A stretch of DNA of 11,379 nt from Candidatus Omnitrophota bacterium (lineage in GTDB: Bacteria; Omnitrophota; Gorgyraeia; 2-01-FULL-45-10): contig JAQUQN010000028.1 in the NCBI GenBank assembly GCA_028716065.1, positions 1-11,379 of the forward strand, written 5' to 3'. Numbering within the stretch: the first letter of the stretch is position 1; each line of letters opens with the position of its first letter. Both the position numbers and the translations under genes were made by a program. The notes below the pieces were generated by a model that made no database searches, had not been told where the DNA came from, and saw only the letters and a program-made list of their open reading frames with translations. Below, piece by piece: positions 6,771-11,379 of the stretch.

Positions 6771-7421
6771 GTCCTTGAGATCCCTCAGGACGTGTTTATT
6801 ACGCCTATGCGCCTTATTCTTCTCGATCTTCATGGCCAATAAGGCCAGTAGGACAGCTAAATAACTTAAGGCGTTAATAAAAAAACATGCCCCCTCGCCC
6901 ACCGCGGCTATGAGTATGCCGGCGATGAAAGGCCCTATCAGCCGGGCGCTGTTGAATATTATGGAATTCAGCGCAATGGCGTTGCCGAGGTCATCTTTCT
7001 TCTCTATAAGTTCAAAGACAAAGGCCTGCCGTGCCGGCGCGTCAAAGGAGTTTATCAGCCCAAGAAATAATGCCAGCGCTATCACGTGCCAGATCTCTAT
7101 TCTGCCCGTAATTACAAGAAATGTCAGGATGAATGCCTGGACCATCGCGACGACCTGGGTCCAGATCATTATGCGGTGGCGGCTCCATCTGTCTACCATG
7201 ACGCCTGCTAAGGGCATCAGAAAAAAGGCGGGTATCTGGCTTATGAACCCGACCGCGCCCAGCATGAATGCCGACTTCGTGAGACGATAGACGAGCCACA
7301 CCAGCGCTATCTGCTGCATCCACGTGCCCACCAGCGATACGCCCTGGCCCAGAAAAAATAACCGGTAATTCCTGTAGCGTAATGCGCGCGCTATATGGCC
7401 GAATTTGAGTTTCTCTATCAT
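6768..7421 (-). CDS. MFS exporter, N-terminal half (EntS/MFS_3-like)
   Basis: These 217 residues cover TM1-6 of a major facilitator superfamily drug- or siderophore-type exporter. Motif A is present as GVMVDRWSRHRIM (73-85) between TM2 and TM3. The MFS_3 hallmark NSFDAPARQAF is at 124-134, and NSARLIGPFIAG follows at 157-168. The frame then reaches a TGA in the central cytoplasmic loop after KHVLRDLKD. The ATG at 7421 follows the malQ stop (TAG at 7424-7422) with no gap, and an AGGA site lies in the end of malQ, so translation is probably coupled. The substrate is unknown; family members export enterobactin, macrolides or other small molecules. If the TGA is real and not read through, this half is likely non-functional on its own. 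Confidence 0.8.
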   Translation of the reverse strand: MIEKLKFGHIARALRYRNYRLFFLGQGVSLVGTWMQQIALVWLVYRLTKSAFMLGAVGFISQIPAFFLMPLAGVMVDRWSRHRIMIWTQVVAMVQAFILTFLVITGRIEIWHVIALALFLGLINSFDAPARQAFVFELIEKKDDLGNAIALNSIIFNSARLIGPFIAGILIAAVGEGACFFINALSYLAVLLALLAMKIEKNKAHRRNKHVLRDLKD

Positions 7422-9260
7422 CTATATCCTGCCGGAAGAGGCCACCATATCCTTTATCCTGCGGCATATCTTATCTTCCAAAAGTTTCTCAAGGGAAAGC
7501 GGAACGGTCAGCGACCAGTTATTTCCGCTCACGGTGCCCGGCGTATTGACCCTGTAATCGTAAGGGTCTCCCTTTATGAGATCGGAAAACATGAGCCAGT
7601 CGAATATCAGGTTCACGCAGAATATGGACCGCGCCTCAAGGGTCATCTTCATCGCGGAGGACATGATATCCTTGTCGCACTTCTCTCTAAAATTTCCTTT
7701 TAACTTCAGAATCTTCCAGAGCTTCTCCTTTTCGCCGAAACTATTCTCATACATATCTATGAAATCCATCACGTCATTCTGCGGCTTGCCCAGGATAGAA
7801 GCCAATACCTCCTTTGAAGATACGGCCCTTGACCATCTGAGCCTCCCGTGCTTCGAAAGGGCCCTGTCAAATAGCCTGGCCTTCGCCTTCTTGTGATCTA
7901 TCCCCCGCTCCGAACACTTTCTTATGAATAGGGCCTCGTCGATCGTTCCGGCCTCGTCCTCCCACCATGCCGCCCAGTTCGTAGTATCATGGGTCGACAG
8001 GACCGCGACCGAAAGGAAGCGGTAATCTTTCGGGTCGAGAAAATCGTGCTTCACGTTCCAGTCCTTCACCCATCTCTGGACGTCATTGCCCGGAACACCA
8101 AAGTCATAGAGAACCTTCGGGCATGCGGCGGGTACCACACCGAGATCCTCGGCACAGAGAAGCATCTCAGTACCGGAAAGGATGATGGATAAAATATTTG
8201 CGCCGTGCGTTTCCCACAGACTTTCATCGCCCGGATCAAAAAATCCGTTAAGGCCTTTATTTTCCATCGGCTCATTATATGGTATGCTCCAGATACGGAA
8301 GAGGCCCACGACGTGGTCGATCCTTAACATGTCATAGAAATTTTCCGCGAATTTCAACTTCTCCTTCAGATAATTGTATCCGTCCGCCGAGATAGCGTTC
8401 CAGTCATAGGTAGGCATACCCCAACGTTGTCCCTTGGCGCAATACATGTCCGGCGGAGCGCCCGCGGCAAACTGTAGTTTGAAGAACTCCGGATGGGCCC
8501 ACACATCCGCGCTGTCTCTCGATATGAGTATCGGCAGGTCCCCCTTCAAGAGAACATTCTTCGATCCCGCATAGTCCTTCGCAACCTTGAACTGTCTATA
8601 GAGCTGCCACTGGACCCAGATCTGAAATTGAATCTCCTTTTCATGGCTATTCCGGAATGAGGCCATCTCATTCCTATCGCGGGCCTTGAATTTCTCCTCC
8701 CACTCATACCAGGGCCTTCCGCCGTGATGTTCCTTCAATGTTTTGAATAACGCGTAATTATATAGCCAGTACGCGTTCTCTTCGGAAAATCTGTTGAATT
8801 CTTCCGATCCGCGATATTCATCTTCTTCGAATATATCGCGCAAGATCTTCAGCTTCTCCTTCTTGACCGAATAATCGACGTGATAAACCCCCTTGCGCCG
8901 GGCTAGCGACCTCCTGATCCGGTCGGTCTCCTTTTCGAGCCGTTCTTTTTTAGAAACCTTCATGTCGCTTAATGATATATATAAGGGCTCTATGGCAAAT
9001 GAACTGAAAGCGTCATAGGGACAGAAGGTAGGGCCCACTTCGTTCATGGGCAATAACTGCAGTATCGAATTCCCGGTCTTTGCGCACCAGTCCACCAGTA
9101 GTTTTATATCGCCCAAATCGCCTATGCCCAGGCTCTTCTCGGAATAGACGGAAAATAACGGCGCCAGGATCCCCGACCTTTTGCGCACACCTATTCTTTC
9201 CCACTTGTCTTTGGAGGGCGTAGTTAAGAGATGTTCGGCTAAGACGTCTTTTTTCGGCAT
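7422..9260 (-). CDS. malQ: 4-alpha-glucanotransferase (amylomaltase, GH77)
   Basis: A full-length GH77 enzyme of 612 residues that transfers alpha-1,4-glucan segments between maltodextrins in the cytoplasm, as part of glycogen or maltodextrin turnover. The three catalytic carboxylates are in place: D315 in MLRIDHVVGLFR (nucleophile), E371 in LLCAEDLGVVP (acid/base) and D425 in LSTHDTTNW (transition-state stabiliser). The opening RSGILAPLFSVYSEKSLGIGDLGD (28-51) and the closing NTPGTVSGNNWSLTVP are also typical. At 612 residues it is longer than the roughly 500 of the shortest bacterial forms; the charged segment at about 100-210 accounts for some of this. ATG 9260 has a GGGGAT ribosome site. 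It is the first gene of the operon running on to the MFS exporter, LeuT-type symporter and metS-like gene; no sugar transporter or glycogen gene lies beside it. Confidence 0.96.
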   Translation of the reverse strand: MPKKDVLAEHLLTTPSKDKWERIGVRKRSGILAPLFSVYSEKSLGIGDLGDIKLLVDWCAKTGNSILQLLPMNEVGPTFCPYDAFSSFAIEPLYISLSDMKVSKKERLEKETDRIRRSLARRKGVYHVDYSVKKEKLKILRDIFEEDEYRGSEEFNRFSEENAYWLYNYALFKTLKEHHGGRPWYEWEEKFKARDRNEMASFRNSHEKEIQFQIWVQWQLYRQFKVAKDYAGSKNVLLKGDLPILISRDSADVWAHPEFFKLQFAAGAPPDMYCAKGQRWGMPTYDWNAISADGYNYLKEKLKFAENFYDMLRIDHVVGLFRIWSIPYNEPMENKGLNGFFDPGDESLWETHGANILSIILSGTEMLLCAEDLGVVPAACPKVLYDFGVPGNDVQRWVKDWNVKHDFLDPKDYRFLSVAVLSTHDTTNWAAWWEDEAGTIDEALFIRKCSERGIDHKKAKARLFDRALSKHGRLRWSRAVSSKEVLASILGKPQNDVMDFIDMYENSFGEKEKLWKILKLKGNFREKCDKDIMSSAMKMTLEARSIFCVNLIFDWLMFSDLIKGDPYDYRVNTPGTVSGNNWSLTVPLSLEKLLEDKICRRIKDMVASSGRI

Positions 9261-9294
9261 ATCATCCCCTTTCTATATAAGGATTCCTATATAT

Positions 9295-9321
9295 ATTATA
9301 TAACTATATATAGGAGGTCAA
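9295..9321 (-). promoter_or_regulatory. Likely promoter of the malQ operon
   Basis: On the minus strand TTGACC (9321-9316) is followed 15 bases later by TATAAT (9300-9295). An alternative -10, TAATAT, gives a 17-base spacer. The surroundings are very AT-rich (repeated TATATA). The predicted transcript would begin about 25-30 bases before the malQ ATG. Confidence 0.6.
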
Positions 9322-9361
9322 TATTAAAATCGGCGTAAAATATTTTATGTTCTTCCGTCTA

Positions 9362-9591
9362 AAGGCGGCATAAAGATTTTTTCACACTTTATCCAAGTGA
9401 GGCGTTTACTTTTGTGGCCGCCTCCGCTTGCCGCTCGTTCGGATTAGGCATCCTCACTCGCTGTGGATAAAAATGCGATTGATATTGCCTGGAACGCCTT
9501 AATGTATCGCATTTTTATACAGTCGCTCCGGCTTACCACAAAAGTTCCGCCTTACAACAAAAAGTGCGAAAAAATCTTGTCTTGCCGCCTT
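9362..9591. repeat. Foldback element D with nested inverted arms
   Basis: The outer arms are AAGGCGGCA (9362-9370) with TGCCGCCTT (9583-9591), continued by GATTTTTTCACACTTT (9375-9390) with AAAGTGCGAAAAAATC (9561-9576), which has one mismatch. Inner arms are ACTTTTGTGG (9408-9417) with CCACAAAAGT (9536-9545), and ATAAAAATGCGAT (9467-9479) with ATCGCATTTTTAT (9506-9518), both perfect. A competing inner stem pairs TTTATCC and AGTGAGG (9388-9402) with CCTCACT and GGATAAA (9452-9471). It lies between the malQ promoter and repeat copy B. The plan and length match the other foldback elements but the sequence differs. No gene is seen in it. Confidence 0.75.
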
Positions 9592-9654
9592 CCGGAGGAC
9601 ACAAAATATCTTACTTGGGGAACGGGGGAAAATTTTAGGGTGGTGAATAGAATA

Positions 9655-9904
9655 AAACCTAAACCGAAGTTATAGTGAGCACAATGAAAATGTTAGGTCT
9701 TTTGTGATGGAGAAAAACGGTTATATATAAGAACTTTTTCATATTAAAAGAACCGAGGATGTCTGAGCCCGCCTCCGGCGGGCGAGTTCCGCAGGTTCCC
9801 GTTTTTCGACTGAGCAAAAGACCGACCCGAATGTAAGTGAAGGGGAACATTTTCCCTATAAGCATTTTTGCATATTTGTGCGAACGTAACTTTGGTTTAG
9901 GTTT
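9655..9904 (-). repeat. 250-bp foldback repeat, copy B (inverted relative to copy A)
   Basis: Also exactly 250 bp, with the same 11-bp terminal inverted repeats (9655-9665 and 9894-9904), and read on the minus strand it aligns along its length with copy A. The nested complementary blocks of copy A are kept. The apical hairpin differs in sequence: GCCCGCC (9767-9773) and GGCGGGC (9777-9783) around a 3-base loop, where copy A has GGCCCC/GGGGCC around a 6-base loop. Both arms changed while pairing was kept. The triplet ATA flanks both ends here, a possible short target duplication, but copy A has no matching pair. Confidence 0.85.
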
Positions 9905-9942
9905 ATATCAGGACCCTAAAATTTCCAAAAGTGCTTTTAAAT

Positions 9943-9966
9943 GATTTTGTTGATATAACAAAAATC
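9943..9966. promoter_or_regulatory. Dyad upstream of the comF promoter (possible operator)
   Basis: GATTTTGTT (9943-9951) and AACAAAAATC (9957-9966) form a near-perfect inverted repeat around GATAT, with one extra A in the right arm. It ends seven bases before the -35 box. It could be a repressor or activator site, or simply an AT-rich palindrome. Confidence 0.3.
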
Positions 9967-9973
9967 GGATGAA

Positions 9974-10003
9974 TTGACAAAGGTCTTTTTGACGTGTTAT
10001 CAT
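9974..10003 (+). promoter_or_regulatory. Sigma-70-like promoter of comF-lpt operon, probably leaderless
   Basis: A consensus TTGACA (9974-9979) is followed 18 bases later by TATCAT (9998-10003). A start site about seven bases beyond the -10 falls at 10010-10011, on the first base of the comF ATG. The transcript would then have essentially no 5' leader. Confidence 0.6.
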
Positions 10004-10010
10004 ATCACGT

Positions 10011-10736
10011 ATGAAGCGCGCCATTTCGGCACTAGGCAGGAGCATGATAAACATGGTCTTTCCGATGCGTTGCGTAAGCTGCGGAAAGGATATGAATTCA
10101 CGGGAAAAAACTGCCGTATGCGGTTTCTGCATGAGTAAGATACGCCTTAACCCCAAACCCTACTGCGTATCCTGCGGACGTTCGGTCGATAAGATAAAAA
10201 AGCGCTGCCGTCAATGCGAAAATATCGCGTTTCATTTCAAAAGCGCTCATGCCGCATGCCTCTATGAAGGCACGATAAAAGATTTGCTTCACGCTTTCAA
10301 ATATAAAAGCAATCTCTCATTTGCGGATATCCTGTCCAAACTTATGATAGATTTCGTAAAAGATAACCGGGAAACCTTGCGGGGCCTGGACATGATAACA
10401 TCCGTTCCCCTGGGAAGGCGGCGGCTGAACTCAAGGGGGTTCAACCAGTCAAAACTGCTCGCCGATAGACTGTCAGAGGAATTCTCTATCCCGTACGTGG
10501 AACTATTGAACAAGAGAAGGCATACGGGATACCAGAGCGAACTTCCGAAGCTGCGCAGGCTCAGCAACCTGTCGAATGCCTTCGAGGCGCTCGACGCTTC
10601 TGCAGCAAAGGACAAGAGGGTATTATTGATAGACGACGTGATGACGACCGGCGCCACGCTCAACGAATGCTCCAGGACGCTTTTAGCTTCGGGAGCCAGG
10701 GAAGTGCGATGCCTGGTCCTGGCAAGGGGTGCATAA
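10011..10736 (+). CDS. comF: ComF-family zinc-ribbon phosphoribosyltransferase
   Basis: This gene encodes 241 residues. Two zinc-ribbon pairs open the protein: C21/C24 with C37/C40 and C52/C55 with C66/C69. A type I phosphoribosyltransferase domain follows, with RGFNQSKLLA (142-151), the family's QxxLxxxxRxxN stretch at 175-186, and the PRPP-binding loop VLLIDDVMTTGAT (204-216). ComF/ComFC proteins support DNA uptake in competent bacteria, but relatives occur widely in non-competent species, so the actual role here is open. The ATG at 10011 lacks a ribosome site but fits the family's short helix before 'FPxRC' and the leaderless promoter just upstream. An alternative ATG at 10053 (M15) has AGGAG at 10038-10042. 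The stop lies three bases before the lpt gene, so the two are co-transcribed. Confidence 0.92.
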   Translation: MKRAISALGRSMINMVFPMRCVSCGKDMNSREKTAVCGFCMSKIRLNPKPYCVSCGRSVDKIKKRCRQCENIAFHFKSAHAACLYEGTIKDLLHAFKYKSNLSFADILSKLMIDFVKDNRETLRGLDMITSVPLGRRRLNSRGFNQSKLLADRLSEEFSIPYVELLNKRRHTGYQSELPKLRRLSNLSNAFEALDASAAKDKRVLLIDDVMTTGATLNECSRTLLASGAREVRCLVLARGA

Positions 10737-10739
10737 AAA

Positions 10740-11379
10740 GTGAAGATAATAGACAAGTACATGGTGAAGGGTTTCCTCTGGCCGTTCCTCTGGTGCCTTT
10801 TCATGTTCGTGATATTGGCTATAATAATCGACATATTCTCTTTCATAGACGATATAGTCAAATATAAGATCTCCATATTCTCCATCATCGCCTTCTATGT
10901 ATATTATTCGCCGACCATACTGCTGCAGGTCGCGCCCATGGCAGTGCTTCTCTCCACCATCTATATATTGAGCAACCTGAATAAAAATAATGAGATAACG
11001 GCCATGCGGTCGAGCGGGATAGGCCTGTGGAGGATACTCACTCCGATGCTCATATTGGGGTTCATAATAGGAATGTTCACCTTTATAGTAAACGACAGAG
11101 TCATCCCCACGAGTTCGAGAGTCGCCAACATGATACGCCGCGATGAACTCGAGAAGAATAAAAATAGAGGCCAGCAGACGAAGGTAATAGAGAATGTCGC
11201 TCTCTACGCTTCCGACAACAGGATAATATTTGCCAGGAATTACGACCCTGCCACAAAGACGCTGGGCGATATCATAATCCATCAGCACGACGGCTCCGAA
11301 AGGCTCGTTTCGAAGATCACGGCCCAAAGAGGCGAATGGACCAAAGAGGGCTGGAAATTCTATAAGGTCATAATGTGCA
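10740..11379 (+). CDS. LptF/LptG-family lipopolysaccharide export permease (5' part)
   Basis: An open frame of 213 codons runs off the window. It begins at GTG 10740 (KIIDKYMVKGFLWPFLW), matching the usual LptF/LptG start 'M-K-I-I-D-R-Y'. AAGGGG lies 10 bases upstream at 10724-10729, inside the end of comF. Hydrophobic segments at about 11-32, 48-78 and 98-117 are TM1-3. NNEITAMRSSGI (83-94) is the cytoplasmic coupling segment that contacts the LptB ATPase. NDRVIPTSSRVAN (118-130) leads into the periplasmic beta-jellyroll, which is cut off. Such permeases extract lipopolysaccharide from the inner membrane with LptB and pass it to LptC/LptA. LptF and LptG cannot be told apart here. A partner permease gene may follow beyond the window edge. 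Confidence 0.93.
   Translation, partial: MKIIDKYMVKGFLWPFLWCLFMFVILAIIIDIFSFIDDIVKYKISIFSIIAFYVYYSPTILLQVAPMAVLLSTIYILSNLNKNNEITAMRSSGIGLWRILTPMLILGFIIGMFTFIVNDRVIPTSSRVANMIRRDELEKNKNRGQQTKVIENVALYASDNRIIFARNYDPATKTLGDIIIHQHDGSERLVSKITAQRGEWTKEGWKFYKVIMC

Noticed and set aside
9463..9675. 70-codon open frame on the plus strand in element D.
   Set aside because: It runs across foldback arms and into copy B, has no ribosome site and no recognisable protein features.
1..11379. tRNA, rRNA or CRISPR array.
   Set aside because: No cloverleaf-like sequence, rRNA-like stretch or regularly spaced direct repeats were seen on either strand.

Overview
The window reads as chromosomal DNA from an uncultured diderm bacterium. 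An LptF/LptG-type permease implies an outer membrane. The genes use ATA (Ile) and AGG/AGA (Arg) heavily, which together with the gene set makes me lean towards an Omnitrophota-like lineage. That placement is inference and cannot be proved from the sequence alone. TGA ends rlmN, the LeuT-type transporter gene and the small metS-like gene, so the code appears standard.

Layout. Positions 1-3472 (minus strand) hold a tight operon, rlmN -> PEGA-domain membrane protein -> family 2 glycosyltransferase (cut by the window edge), with overlaps of 8 and 14 bp. Positions 3473-4428 form an accessory-looking gap. It contains a 250-bp foldback repeat (copy A), a small AT-rich membrane-protein gene, and a second, unrelated foldback element (C). 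Positions 4429-9321 (minus strand) are a metabolic and transport operon: promoter -> malQ (4-alpha-glucanotransferase) -> MFS exporter interrupted by one in-frame TGA -> LeuT-type sodium symporter -> a 34-residue MetS-like partner that overlaps the symporter gene by 4 bp. Positions 9322-10010 are non-coding. They hold a third foldback element (D), a second copy of the 250-bp repeat in the opposite orientation (copy B), a small dyad, and a strong sigma-70-like promoter. Positions 10011-11379 (plus strand) carry a comF-like zinc-ribbon phosphoribosyltransferase and then an lptF/lptG permease gene that runs off the window.

How the genes fit together. MalQ rearranges alpha-1,4-glucans. The LeuT homologue with its MetS-like subunit should import a small amino acid with sodium. 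The glycosyltransferase and the Lpt permease point to envelope polysaccharide and lipopolysaccharide work. These links are operon context, not one proven pathway.

The most unusual content is non-coding. Three sequence families of about 230-250 bp each fold back on themselves over nearly their full length. The two copies of the 250-bp family are inverted relative to each other and bracket about 5.9 kb. Their apical hairpins differ in sequence on both arms yet keep perfect pairing, which is a covariation signature of selection on structure.
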